NCBI RefSeq assembly: GCF_000498355.1
Contig: NZ_AVSV01000016.1
Location: 62,001-126,000 of the forward strand
Direction: 5' to 3'
DNA length: 64,000 bases
From: Clostridium sp. Ade.TY
GTDB taxonomy: Bacteria; Bacillota; Clostridia; Clostridiales; Clostridiaceae
Part shown: positions 43,314 to 52,181 of the stretch, piece after piece
How the letters are laid out: each line of letters begins with the position of its first letter
Position numbering within the stretch: position 1 is the stretch's first letter
Position numbers and translations under genes: made by a program
Notes under the pieces: generated by a model
Told to the model about the DNA's origin: nothing
What the model saw: only the letters and a program-made list of their open reading frames with translations
Databases searched by the model: none

Positions 43314-44477
43314 TTAATTATTTTCTTTAAATTTAAATTTATCAACTATCAAAGCAATTGCATTATCACCTGATACATTACAAGCTGTTCCAAAACTATC
43401 TTGAGTAATATAAAGAGCAATCATTAATGCAAGTTGTGCTTCATTAAAACCTAAGTTAGCTTGTAATACTCCAAGAGCTGCCATAACAGCGCCACCAGGT
43501 ACACCAGGAGCAGCAATCATAGTTACACCGAGCATTGTTATAAATCCAAAGAATTGTGGAAAGTTAAATGGCATTCCGTTAAGTAGCATTACTGCAATTG
43601 AGCAACAAGTTAAAGTAATAGTACTACCTGATAAGTGAATTGTAGCACAAAGTGGAATTACAAATTCTCTAACACCTTTTGATACTCCGTTTTTCTTTGC
43701 AACATCAAGATTTACAGGAATTGTAGCAGCTGAAGACTGTGTTCCAAGAGCTGTTAAATAACCTGATAATTGATTTTTTAGTAAAGTGAAAATATTTTTT
43801 TTATTTAAAGTTCCAGCAATAGTAAATTGAGATAATATAACAAAAAAGTGTAGTGCTAAAATTACTAAAAATACTTTCCAAAATACTGAGAATATAGATT
43901 GAACTTGACCAGTATAAGTCATGTTTGCAAATATTCCTAGTATGTGAAATGGAATTAAAGGAATAATTATAGTATTAATAACTTTTTGAATAATTTCTTG
44001 AAATTCCAGTGATGCATTATATAAAGTACGACCTTTTACATAAGCTATACCAAGGCCAAGTAAAAAGGCTATAAGTAATGCAGTAGTAACTGACATAACT
44101 GGTGGCATGTCAACTATAAATAATGGTTTAAGTAAACTATGTTCTGGATTGTTTGCACTAAAGTTTACAGATTCTTTCACGAATTTTGGAAATAAGTTTG
44201 AAGCAACAAAAAATGCTAATAAACCAGAAAGTATTGTTGATAAATAAGCTAATAAAGTTGTAAGTCCAAGCATTTTTCCAGCTGATTTACCAAGGTCTGC
44301 AATACCAGATACAACAAATCCTATTATTATAAGTGGTATTATAAAACCAAGGAAGTTTCCGAAAATAGAATTAAAAGTTGCTAAAACTCTTATAAAATTT
44401 TCTGGCATAAAATTACCAAAGATAAGACCGAAAATAATTGCTAATATTAATTTTGGAATAAGTCCTAATTTTTTCAA
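43314..44477 (-). CDS. Dicarboxylate/amino acid:cation symporter (DAACS family)
   Basis: The start is TTG 44477, 6 bases after AGGAGGG; the open frame upstream precedes that site. The 387-residue membrane protein begins KKLGLIPKLILAIIFGLIFGNFMPENFI. It has the hairpin-loop motifs of glutamate-type carriers: LGTQSSAATIPVNLDVAKKNGVSKGVREFVIPLCATIHLSGS and the second re-entrant region GAPGVPGGAVMAALGVLQ, then SFGTACNVSGDNAIALIVDK with the substrate-binding Asn/Asp. The serine-rich SSAAT motif and GSxG pattern match SstT/GltP-type symporters for serine, threonine or dicarboxylates. Confidence 0.93.
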   Translation of the reverse strand: MKKLGLIPKLILAIIFGLIFGNFMPENFIRVLATFNSIFGNFLGFIIPLIIIGFVVSGIADLGKSAGKMLGLTTLLAYLSTILSGLLAFFVASNLFPKFVKESVNFSANNPEHSLLKPLFIVDMPPVMSVTTALLIAFLLGLGIAYVKGRTLYNASLEFQEIIQKVINTIIIPLIPFHILGIFANMTYTGQVQSIFSVFWKVFLVILALHFFVILSQFTIAGTLNKKNIFTLLKNQLSGYLTALGTQSSAATIPVNLDVAKKNGVSKGVREFVIPLCATIHLSGSTITLTCCSIAVMLLNGMPFNFPQFFGFITMLGVTMIAAPGVPGGAVMAALGVLQANLGFNEAQLALMIALYITQDSFGTACNVSGDNAIALIVDKFKFKENN

Positions 44478-44713
44478 TTGTATCCCTCCTGTGGACAAGT
44501 GTATTTTGTATGTATTATAATAGTATAAAGTCAAATTTGTCTATGTATTTATTAATTGGGGCAAAAAAGGAGAGAAAATGATTGATATTAGGAGGAAAAC
44601 AATAATTACATGTTATTAATGGATAATATGCTCTAAATTCCAAATAATAATCATAAATTTAAATATGATTCAAATACACAAATAAAAGTTTGTCTTTAGA
44701 TAGGGGGGGTTAT

Positions 44714-45154
44714 ATGTCAGATGAAAGATTTTATATCGTAAATGAACAAGTATTACCAAATGTATTTTATAAGGTTATAGAAGTAAAGGAATTACTTCAT
44801 ACAGGAAAAGTAAAAGATATATCAGAGGGCGTTAAAAAAGTAGGAATAAGTAGGAGTACTTATTATAAGTACAAAGATTTTGTATATCCAATGGCTGAGG
44901 GAGTTAATAGTAAAAAATTAACAATTGTGCTTTTATTAGCTCATAAATCAGGGGTTCTTTCAAAGGTTTTAGACTTTATTGCAACAAATGAGTTAAATAT
45001 ATTAACAATCAATCAAGATATACCAATAAATATGACGGCAAATGTTACTATAACATTAGATGTCTCTAAAATAAGAGGAGATGTTAAAAACTTTTTATAC
45101 AGAATTAGTGATCTTGATGATGTTATAAAGGTCAGAATACTAGCTGTAGAATAA
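44714..45154 (+). CDS. ACT domain-containing protein (UPF0735/PheB-like)
   Basis: ATG 44714 follows TAGGGGGGG. The 146-residue product has an N-terminal helical part with a helix-turn-helix flavour (VKKVGISRSTYYKYKDFVYP, about residues 45-65) and a C-terminal ACT domain (KLTIVLLLAHKSGVLSKVLDFIATNELNILTINQ, with VTITLDVSK). ACT domains bind amino acids, often as dimers, to regulate enzymes or transcription. UPF0735/PheB members have been placed near aromatic and threonine synthesis genes in other genomes. Here only the M24 peptidase follows, 18 bp later. Confidence 0.9.
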   Translation: MSDERFYIVNEQVLPNVFYKVIEVKELLHTGKVKDISEGVKKVGISRSTYYKYKDFVYPMAEGVNSKKLTIVLLLAHKSGVLSKVLDFIATNELNILTINQDIPINMTANVTITLDVSKIRGDVKNFLYRISDLDDVIKVRILAVE

Positions 45155-45172
45155 AAATATGGAGGGATAATT

Positions 45173-46423
45173 ATGGAAAAAGAAGTATTTGAATTTAATA
45201 GAAAGAGGGTACTTGAAAAACTTAAAGATAATTCTTTACTAATTCTTTTTGCAGGTAAAGCACCAAAGAAAACTGCTGATGAGCAATATAGTTTTACACC
45301 AAACAGAAATTTTTACTATTTAACAGGAATTGATGAAGAAGATCATATCATCGTAATGGGAAAATTAAATGGAAATACCATTGAAAAAATGTTTATAAAA
45401 GAAATAGATCTTGAAAAAGAAAAATGGCTTGGTAAAACAATAAGAAAAGAAGAAGTTCTTGAATTAAGTAATATAAAAGATGTAGATTACTTAGGAGAGT
45501 TTCAAGGTTTTTTAAATAAAACAATAAATGAAAGTATTGATATAAATATATATTTAGATTTAGAAAGAGATGAATTTGGCAGTTTACCAACAGTAAGCAG
45601 TACATTTGCTAAGAAGCTTAGAAATAAATATCCACAAGTTAATATAAAAAATGTATATCCAATATTTGCGCCAATAAGACTTGTAAAGAGTTCATCTGAA
45701 ATAGAAGAAATGCAAAAAGCTATTGATATAACAATTAAAGGTGTTGAATCAATAATGAAAAATATAAAACCTGGAATGCTTGAATACGAATTAGAGGCAT
45801 ATTTTGAATTTGAATGTAGAAGAAGAGGAGTTCGTGATTATGCATTTAATACAATTGCAGCAGCAGGAGAAAATGCAACAATATTACATTATGTAGATAA
45901 TAACTGTGAAGCTAAAGATGGGGATTTAATTCTTTTTGATTTAGGAGCACAAGTTAATTATTATAATGGAGATATATCAAGAACATTCCCTGTAAACGGT
46001 AAATTTACAAAGAGACAAAAGGAAGTTTATGAAGCTGTTCTTAGAGTAAATGAAAAAGTTATATCTGAATTAAAACCAGGTATTAATTTCTTAGATATAA
46101 ATAAAAAATCAAGAGAGTGGATTGCTGAAGAATGTATTAATCTTGGATTAATAGAAAACAAAGAAGATGTATCAAAATATTATTGGCATAGTATAGGTCA
46201 TAGCTTAGGATTAGATACTCATGATATAGAGAATCCAGGAAGAAATACAGTTTTAGAACCAGGAATGGTATATACAGTAGAACCTGGCATATATATAGGA
46301 GAAGAGGGCATTGGTGTAAGAATAGAAGATGATGTTTTAATAACTGATGATGGATATGAAGTGTTAACTAAGGATATGATAAAATCAGTTAATGAAATAG
46401 AAGAATTTATGAAAAAGTGTTAA
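45173..46423 (+). CDS. M24-family Xaa-Pro aminopeptidase
   Basis: The 416-residue enzyme has the AMP-N creatinase-like domain (residues 1-165; SFTPNRNFYYLTGIDEED) and a pita-bread metallopeptidase domain. The metal ligands are Asp in FDLGAQVNYYNGDISRTFPVNG, His in YWHSIGHSLGLDTHD, Glu in MVYTVEPGIYI, and Glu in GVRIEDDVLIT. This is aminopeptidase P, which removes N-terminal residues before proline and needs Mn2+. ATG 45173 follows GGAGGG. It is co-transcribed with the ACT gene, which may sense amino acids released by peptide turnover, as a guess. Confidence 0.95.
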   Translation: MEKEVFEFNRKRVLEKLKDNSLLILFAGKAPKKTADEQYSFTPNRNFYYLTGIDEEDHIIVMGKLNGNTIEKMFIKEIDLEKEKWLGKTIRKEEVLELSNIKDVDYLGEFQGFLNKTINESIDINIYLDLERDEFGSLPTVSSTFAKKLRNKYPQVNIKNVYPIFAPIRLVKSSSEIEEMQKAIDITIKGVESIMKNIKPGMLEYELEAYFEFECRRRGVRDYAFNTIAAAGENATILHYVDNNCEAKDGDLILFDLGAQVNYYNGDISRTFPVNGKFTKRQKEVYEAVLRVNEKVISELKPGINFLDINKKSREWIAEECINLGLIENKEDVSKYYWHSIGHSLGLDTHDIENPGRNTVLEPGMVYTVEPGIYIGEEGIGVRIEDDVLITDDGYEVLTKDMIKSVNEIEEFMKKC

Positions 46424-46451
46424 TAAAGTAAACAAAAAATTAAAAAATATA

Positions 46452-46480
46452 TTGATAAATATATATTTCTATCATATAAT
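46452..46480 (+). promoter_or_regulatory. Promoter of lysine riboswitch / transporter
   Basis: TTGATA (46452-46457) and TATAAT (46475-46480) have a 17-bp spacer, about 25 bp before the aptamer. Confidence 0.65.
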
Positions 46481-46504
46481 TATATTAATTTAAAAGTGAA
46501 TAAT

Positions 46505-46740
46505 TTACGAAGAGGTAGAGGCGCGGTCTTTAAGAGTAATGTTATTGAGGTAAGCACTATGATGTAACATGAAAGGAAATACCGCCGAAGGATATAACTA
46601 ATGCTTTAATGTTATAATCCTGGGCTTATGTATAATATGTATAAGACTGTCACAAATTATATTTGTGGTGAGCTATCATTCAATGGATTCTAACGTGATA
46701 TATTTAGAACCTTGAGTGTTATCTCAAGGTTCTTTTTGAC
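46505..46740 (+). promoter_or_regulatory. Lysine riboswitch (L box)
   Basis: The conserved L-box blocks are present in order: AGAGGTAGAGGCGCGG (from 46510), GGAAATACCGCCGAAGG, CTGGGCTTATGTAT, AGACTGTCACA and TGTGGTGAGCTATC. The expression platform ends in terminator AGAACCTTGAG (46706-46716) with CTCAAGGTTCT (46723-46733), then T's. Lysine binding should favour the terminator and shut off the downstream transporter. Confidence 0.95.
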
Positions 46741-46804
46741 TTTAAAGGAAAATGATGGGCCTCTAAAATATTCACAAAATTTATTTTAATAGGGGGATTC
46801 AATC

Positions 46805-48523
46805 ATGAAAAAAAGAAATTATTTAGTATTTTTATTAACATTTATTTTAATGATGAGTATTTCAACTGTAGCATTTGCAGCTGAAGTTGATCCAGGAACT
46901 TTGAATGCAGAAAAGTTTGGATTATGGACAATAATTCCACCTTTAGTTGCAATAGTACTTGCATTTATAACAAAAAATGTTGTTGTATCATTGTTTATTG
47001 GAGCTTTAGCAGGATGTTTTATGCTTCAAATTGTGGATCAAAATGCATTTAGTGCATTAATACAAGCATTTTTAGATTTTATACAAAGAGTTCTAAATTC
47101 TTTAGCAGATCCATGGAATGCAGGAATAATACTTCAAGTTTTAGCTATTGGAGGAGTTATAAATCTTGTTGCAAAGATGGGTGGTGCAAGGGCAATAGCA
47201 GAAGCTCTTGCAAAAAGAGCAAAGACACCAAGAAGTGCTCAACTTGTAACTTGGTTTTTAGGTCTTTTAGTATTCTTTGATGATTATGCAAATTCATTAA
47301 TTGTTGGGCCTATAATGAAGCCTGTTGCAGATAAGCTTAGGGTTTCAAGAGAAAGATTAGCATTTATAATTGATGCTACAGCGGCACCTATTGCAGGGCT
47401 TGCAATAATATCAACATGGATAGGATTAGAAGTAGGTCTTATAAATGATTCATTTAACCAAATTGGAGTTCAAGTTGATTCTTTTGGTGTTTTCTTACAA
47501 ACTATTCCTTATAGATTTTATAATATTTTAATACTTGCATTTGTAGTTATTACATCTATTATGCTTAGAGATTTTGGACCTATGAGAAAAGCTGAAATTA
47601 GAGCTAGAAAAGGTCTAAAAGATAAAAAAGCAGAACTTGAAAGTATAACTACAGAAGATGAAATGCAAGTAAAAGAAGGAGTTAAGCTTAGTATTTGGAA
47701 TGCGATAATTCCAATAGGTGCACTTATAATTTCAGCGCTTGTAAGTTTTTATTATAGTGGATATTCAAGCATAGTTGGAGGAACTGATGTAGCTCTTAAA
47801 GAAGTTATAGCTAATGCACCATTTTCATTTACGGCAATTAGAGAAGCATTTAGTGCAGCTGATGCATCAACAGCACTTTTCCAATCAGCAGTATTTGCAT
47901 CAATAATAGCAATTGCTATGGGCGTTTTAAAAAAGATATTTACTGTATCAGAAGCTGTTGAAGTTTGGGTAGACGGAATGAAAGGACTTATAATAACTGG
48001 AGTAATTTTATTACTTGCATGGTCATTAAGTTCAGTAATAAAGGATTTAGGAACAGCTAAATATTTAGTTACATTATTATCTGGTTCAATACCAACATTT
48101 TTACTACCAAGTATTATATTTATATTAGGTGCAGTAATATCATTTGCTACTGGAACTGCGTATGGAACAATGGGAATACTTATGCCTCTTGCAATTCCTT
48201 TAGCTCATTCAATATCACCAGATATGAGTTATATAGTATTAAGTACAAGTGCTGTACTGACAGGAGCAATATTTGGAGATCACTGTTCACCAATATCAGA
48301 TACAACAATACTTTCATCAATGGGAGCAGGTTGTGATCACATAGAACACGTAAAAACACAAATGTGGTATGCATTATTTGTTGCAGGATTTACTATATTA
48401 TTTGGATATATTCCGGCTGGGTTAAATGTTCCAGTTTATATAATATTACCTGTGGCAATAGTAGTACTTGCAATTGCAGTTAGATTTATAGGAAAACCAG
48501 TGGATGAAACTGTGGAAAATTAG
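46805..48523 (+). CDS. NhaC-superfamily transporter, probable lysine permease
   Basis: The 572-residue membrane protein has a cleavable-looking N-terminus (MKKRNYLVFLLTFILMM to AFAAE) before about twelve helices. It belongs to the NhaC/ion-transporter superfamily (VLAIGGVINLVAKMGGARAIAEALAKRAKTPRSAQ, FFDDYANSLIVGPIMKPVADKLRVSRER, FGDHCSPISDTTILSSMGAGCDHIEHVKTQ). Although annotated as Na+/H+ antiporters, members behind lysine riboswitches are the LysW-type lysine transporters by context. The riboswitch directly upstream makes lysine the likely substrate. ATG 46805 follows AGGGGGA. The hairpin at 48537 ends the unit. Confidence 0.9.
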   Translation: MKKRNYLVFLLTFILMMSISTVAFAAEVDPGTLNAEKFGLWTIIPPLVAIVLAFITKNVVVSLFIGALAGCFMLQIVDQNAFSALIQAFLDFIQRVLNSLADPWNAGIILQVLAIGGVINLVAKMGGARAIAEALAKRAKTPRSAQLVTWFLGLLVFFDDYANSLIVGPIMKPVADKLRVSRERLAFIIDATAAPIAGLAIISTWIGLEVGLINDSFNQIGVQVDSFGVFLQTIPYRFYNILILAFVVITSIMLRDFGPMRKAEIRARKGLKDKKAELESITTEDEMQVKEGVKLSIWNAIIPIGALIISALVSFYYSGYSSIVGGTDVALKEVIANAPFSFTAIREAFSAADASTALFQSAVFASIIAIAMGVLKKIFTVSEAVEVWVDGMKGLIITGVILLLAWSLSSVIKDLGTAKYLVTLLSGSIPTFLLPSIIFILGAVISFATGTAYGTMGILMPLAIPLAHSISPDMSYIVLSTSAVLTGAIFGDHCSPISDTTILSSMGAGCDHIEHVKTQMWYALFVAGFTILFGYIPAGLNVPVYIILPVAIVVLAIAVRFIGKPVDETVEN

Positions 48524-48536
48524 TATATTAAACTTT

Positions 48537-48567
48537 AAAAGTGTGGATAAAATTCCACACTTTTTAT
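48537..48567 (+). terminator. Transporter terminator
   Basis: AAAAGTGTGGAat-type stem: AAAGTGTGGAT pairs with ATTCCACACTTT, followed by T's. Confidence 0.8.
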
Positions 48568-48718
48568 TTGTAGAGAATTAAAAAGATTAATATAGTATAA
48601 ATTTAAATATAGATTCCTTTATAAAGCTTTTAAAACTAAAAAAGAATAAATTTAATGTGTCAGTATAAGGTTAATATTAATAAATTATAATAAGTAAAAA
48701 TTTATAAGAGGAATTATT

Positions 48719-49195
48719 ATGAATAGACAAATGAATAATAGAAAAATTGTTAGTAACATAGAAGAATTTTCAAATATATTTAGTCAAACATTTTCACAAT
48801 TTTTTAGTGGGATTAATATTAATTCTATTGAAGAATTTTTTAATGAAAGTGATTTTATAAAGGTAGATATGAAAGAAGATGAGGTTAAATATACAATAGA
48901 AGGGGTATTCCCAGGTATAGATAAAAAGGATATAAAAGTAGACTATAAAGATGATTATATATATATAAATATAAATCGAAGACAGACGTTTTCTAATGGA
49001 TATAATATGTCAATGATTGTATCAGAATTTGGAGATGGATTTTCTAGAGAGTTTTTTATACCTGAATCGGATATATCTGCACTTAAAGTATCTTATAAAA
49101 ATTATAATTTAAAAATGGAAATACCTAAATTTAATTATAAATTACCAGTTAATGAAGGTGAGATTATTGATGTTTTGGACTATGAAGAAGAATAA
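48719..49195 (+). CDS. Hsp20/alpha-crystallin small heat-shock protein
   Basis: The 158-residue protein has a Phe/Ser-rich N-terminal arm (IFSQTFSQFFSGI) and the alpha-crystallin sandwich (FIKVDMKEDEVKYTIEGVFPGIDKKDIKVDYKDDYIYI to FGDGFSREFFIPESDISALKVSYKNYNLKMEIPKF). The usual GVL and C-terminal I-x-I motifs are altered (NLKMEIPK; IIDVLDYEEE), so oligomer contacts may differ from the standard. Such chaperones hold unfolding proteins. AGAGGAAT precedes ATG 48719. No CIRCE element is visible upstream. Confidence 0.9.
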   Translation: MNRQMNNRKIVSNIEEFSNIFSQTFSQFFSGININSIEEFFNESDFIKVDMKEDEVKYTIEGVFPGIDKKDIKVDYKDDYIYININRRQTFSNGYNMSMIVSEFGDGFSREFFIPESDISALKVSYKNYNLKMEIPKFNYKLPVNEGEIIDVLDYEEE

Positions 49196-49222
49196 AGCTA
49201 TAGTTTTACTATAGCTTTATTC
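49191..49222. terminator. Bidirectional terminator overlapping both stop codons
   Basis: AATAAAGCTATAG (49191-49203) and CTATAGCTTTATT (49209-49221) are perfect complements and include parts of the Hsp20 and FUSC-like stops. Confidence 0.88.
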
Positions 49223-49705
49223 TTTCTCCTCAGGAGGATTAAAATATTTATTTATTAGTATAGCTACGATTATACCTATAGCTGTATCAACACTTCTACC
49301 TATAGCATAAGCATAAGACTGAGGTCCACTATAGTTAATCATTATACCTATAAGTACTATACATGCTATTGTAACAGAACCAGGTTTATTAAAAAGGTTG
49401 CAAGTATAAATTACAGCAACTATACCAAGACCTGTTATAAATGCGCTGTAATCATATAAGAAAGTAAATTTAATCATAATAAATATAATTAACATACCAA
49501 AGATACCACCAATTATAGTTCCAATAAGTCTATTTTTACCCATAGTAAAAGAACTAGAAACAGTATCTTTCATACAAATGACAGCAGCAATACATGCATA
49601 AAACGCGTTTTCTCGTCCTAGAAATTGAAATATTATCATACAAACAGTAACCGCAAGAGCTGTCTTTATATTACGTAAACCAACTCTATGCACGTTTAGC
49701 TTCAT
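49217..49705 (-). CDS. FUSC/aromatic-acid-exporter-like membrane protein
   Basis: ATG 49705 gives 162 residues with about five helices. The pattern VGLRNIKTALAVTVCMIIFQFLGRENAFYACIAAVICMKDTV then SFTMGKNRLIGTIIGGIFGMLIIF matches the N-terminal membrane part of the aromatic acid exporter (FUSC/ArAE) family, including the conserved GxxRxxGTxxGG. Full members carry a cytoplasmic C-terminal domain; this short type ends after RSVDTAIGIIVAILINKYFNPPEEKE, as often in Firmicutes. The ribosome site (GGGGG) is weak. Its cargo is not known. Confidence 0.85.
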   Translation of the reverse strand: MKLNVHRVGLRNIKTALAVTVCMIIFQFLGRENAFYACIAAVICMKDTVSSSFTMGKNRLIGTIIGGIFGMLIIFIMIKFTFLYDYSAFITGLGIVAVIYTCNLFNKPGSVTIACIVLIGIMINYSGPQSYAYAIGRSVDTAIGIIVAILINKYFNPPEEKE

Positions 49706-49791
49706 AATTAAAACCCCCAAATTAGATTTTTAAATATTATAACACATAGAAGTAAATAAATTTATTAATAAAGATTACAATTTAAAAATAA

Positions 49792-49820
49792 TTGACATAT
49801 AAAAATATATAGAATATTAT
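49792..49820 (+). promoter_or_regulatory. Promoter of T-box/metG
   Basis: TTGACA (49792-49797) and TATTAT (49815-49820) have a 17-bp spacer upstream of the T-box. Confidence 0.7.
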
Positions 49821-49826
49821 ATACTT

Positions 49827-50112
49827 AAAATGTTAAAACTAAACATAAATGCTATGAAAAGAAGAGTAGTAAAAGTATGTATCTAAAGAGAGCTAGTAAT
49901 TTGCTGAAAGCTAGTGTTATGGACTTTTATGAAGATGGCCTTAGAGCATATCCTTTGAGCTTAATATAAGTTAGAGGGATACGGGTGCAACCGTTATATT
50001 GTAAGGTAAATTTTATTACCTATTGAGTTCTTTGTCGTGAGGCAAGGAAGAAGTAGAGTGGTACGCGTGTATATAACGCCTCTATGCATTTATGCATAGA
50101 GGCTTTTTTATA
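49827..50112 (+). promoter_or_regulatory. T-box leader, specifier ATG (Met), controlling metG
   Basis: Stem I begins AGAGAGCTAG. The specifier loop GAAG-ATG-GCC puts ATG (Met) at 49935-49937. The antiterminator has GAGTGGTACGCG with TGGT at 50059-50062. The terminator is GCCTCTATGCA-ttta-TGCATAGAGGC (50078-50103), followed by T's. Uncharged tRNA(Met) should switch metG on. Confidence 0.93.
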
Positions 50113-50149
50113 GTAAAAAATATATTTATAAATAAAGGAGGATTTTAAG

Positions 50150-52099
50150 ATGTGTAAGAAACCATATTACATTACGACACCTATATACTATCCATCAACG
50201 AAGTTACATATAGGTAACACTTATACAACAGTTGCAGCTGATGCAATAGCAAGATTTAAGAGATTAACAGGGTATGATGTAATGTTCTTAACAGGAACAG
50301 ATGAACATGGACAAAAAATCCAAAGAATAGCTGAAGAAAAAGGTATAAAGCCAATAGAGCACGTAGACGAAATAGTTTCAGGTATTAAAGATCTTTGGAG
50401 TATGATGAACATAAGCTATGATAAGTTTATAAGAACAACTGATGATTATCACGTAGAGGCAGTTCAAAAAATATTTAAGAGACTATATGATCAAGGAGAT
50501 ATATATAAGAGTTCATATGAAGGATTATATTGTACTCCATGTGAATCATTCTGGACAGAAAGCCAATTAGTAGATGGAAAGTGCCCAGACTGTGGAAGAC
50601 CAGTTGAAACTTCAAAAGAAGAAGCTTACTTCTTCAAAATGAGCAAATATGCTGATAGATTAATTAAATATATAGAAGAACATCCACATTTCATACAACC
50701 AGAATCAAGAAAAAATGAAATGTTAAATAACTTCTTAAAACCAGGATTACAAGATCTTTGTGTTTCAAGAACTAGCTTTGATTGGGGAGTTCCTGTAACA
50801 TTTGATGAAAAGCATGTTGTTTATGTATGGATTGATGCATTATCAAACTATATAACTGCATTAGGATATGGAAGCAATAATACAGAATTATTTGATAGAT
50901 ACTGGCCAGCAGATGTTCATTTAATAGGTAAGGATATATTAAGATTCCATACAATTTATTGGCCAATAATGCTAATGGCTTTAGATTTACCATTACCAAA
51001 ACAAATATTTGGTCATGGATGGTTACTTGTTGATGGCGGAAAAATGAGTAAGTCAAAGGGAAATGTAGTAGATCCAGTTACATTAGTAGAAAACTTTGGT
51101 GTAGATGCTGTTAGATACTATTTATTAAGAGAAATTCCATTTGGAGCAGATGGATTATTTAATAATGAAATATTCATAAAGAAAATAAACTCAGATCTTT
51201 GTAATGACCTTGGAAACTTACTTTCAAGAACTGTTGCAATGATAGAAAAATACTTTGATGGAGTTATTCCTGCACCATTAGTTAAGGAAGATGTAGATGA
51301 TGAATTAATTAAATTAGCATTAGAAACTCCAAATAAAGTTTCAGAATCAATAGATGCATTAAAGCTTCCAGAAGCTTTAGAAAATGTATTTGAATTAGTT
51401 AGAAGAGCTAATAAATATATTGATGAAACAACTCCATGGATATTAGCAAAGGATGAAGAGAAAAAAGAAAGACTTGGAACAGTTCTTTATAACTTATCAG
51501 AGGCTTTAAGATTTACTTCAGTTTTATTATCATCATTCTTACCAACAACTTCAGAGAAGATAAATGAACAATTAGCTATTACAGCAACTGATTGGAGCTC
51601 ATTAGAAGGATTTGATGGAACAGCTCCTGGAACAACAGTTAAAAAAGGAGATAGCTTATTCCCAAGAATTGATGTTGATAAAAAGCTTGCTGAACTTGAA
51701 GAGTTAAGAAAAGCTCAAATGGAAGCTAACGCTAAAAAAGAAGAAGTTAAAGAAATGGAAGCAATTAAGGAAGAAATAACAATAGAAGATTTCGAAAAAG
51801 TAGATTTAAGAGTAGTTAAAGTTTTAGAGTGTGAGCCAATAAAGAAAGCTAACAAATTACTTAAATTAAAAGTTGATTTAGGTGGAGAAGTTAGACAGGT
51901 GGTTTCAGGAATAGCAAAACACTTTAAACCAGAAGATTTAATAGGAAAAAATGTTGTACTTGTTGCAAACTTAAAACCTGTTAAGTTAAGAGGTGAATTA
52001 TCACAAGGTATGATAATTGCTGCATCAAATGACGATGATAGTATATTAAACTTAGTTAATCCAGGAGATAACTTACCAACTGGAAGTATAGTAAGATAA
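50150..52099 (+). CDS. metG: Methionyl-tRNA synthetase
   Basis: The 649-residue class I enzyme charges tRNA(Met). The HIGH box is KLHIGN (residues 19-23), then FLTGTDEHGQKI, the zinc-knuckle CTPCESFW and CPDCGRP (about residues 127-148), the VWIDALSNY methionine pocket, and KMSKS at 298-302. The anticodon domain covers about 370-530. The C-terminal 110 residues form the tRNA-binding (EMAPII/Trbp111) domain: FEKVDLRVVKVL, LKPVKLRGELSQGMIIAAS. ATG 50150 follows GGAGGA. The Met T-box agrees. A second MetRS-like gene lies directly downstream. Confidence 0.98.
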   Translation: MCKKPYYITTPIYYPSTKLHIGNTYTTVAADAIARFKRLTGYDVMFLTGTDEHGQKIQRIAEEKGIKPIEHVDEIVSGIKDLWSMMNISYDKFIRTTDDYHVEAVQKIFKRLYDQGDIYKSSYEGLYCTPCESFWTESQLVDGKCPDCGRPVETSKEEAYFFKMSKYADRLIKYIEEHPHFIQPESRKNEMLNNFLKPGLQDLCVSRTSFDWGVPVTFDEKHVVYVWIDALSNYITALGYGSNNTELFDRYWPADVHLIGKDILRFHTIYWPIMLMALDLPLPKQIFGHGWLLVDGGKMSKSKGNVVDPVTLVENFGVDAVRYYLLREIPFGADGLFNNEIFIKKINSDLCNDLGNLLSRTVAMIEKYFDGVIPAPLVKEDVDDELIKLALETPNKVSESIDALKLPEALENVFELVRRANKYIDETTPWILAKDEEKKERLGTVLYNLSEALRFTSVLLSSFLPTTSEKINEQLAITATDWSSLEGFDGTAPGTTVKKGDSLFPRIDVDKKLAELEELRKAQMEANAKKEEVKEMEAIKEEITIEDFEKVDLRVVKVLECEPIKKANKLLKLKVDLGGEVRQVVSGIAKHFKPEDLIGKNVVLVANLKPVKLRGELSQGMIIAASNDDDSILNLVNPGDNLPTGSIVR

Positions 52100-52115
52100 A
52101 TAAAAAAAACACTAG

Positions 52116-52153
52116 ATAGGAAGTCAGCTTGTATAAGGTTGGCTTCCTTTTGT
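52116..52153 (+). terminator. metG terminator
   Basis: AGGAAGTCAGC (52118-52128) pairs with GTTGGCTTCCT (52138-52148), with two wobble pairs, then TTTTG. Confidence 0.75.
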
Positions 52154-52181
52154 ATAAGTTTAAAAAGGGGGCTGAGAAATA

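Noticed and set aside
44578..44619. Thirteen-residue frame with a ribosome site in the 44535-44713 spacer
   Set aside because: The frame is short, without a terminator or attenuator-like hairpin after it, and has no link to a regulated gene.
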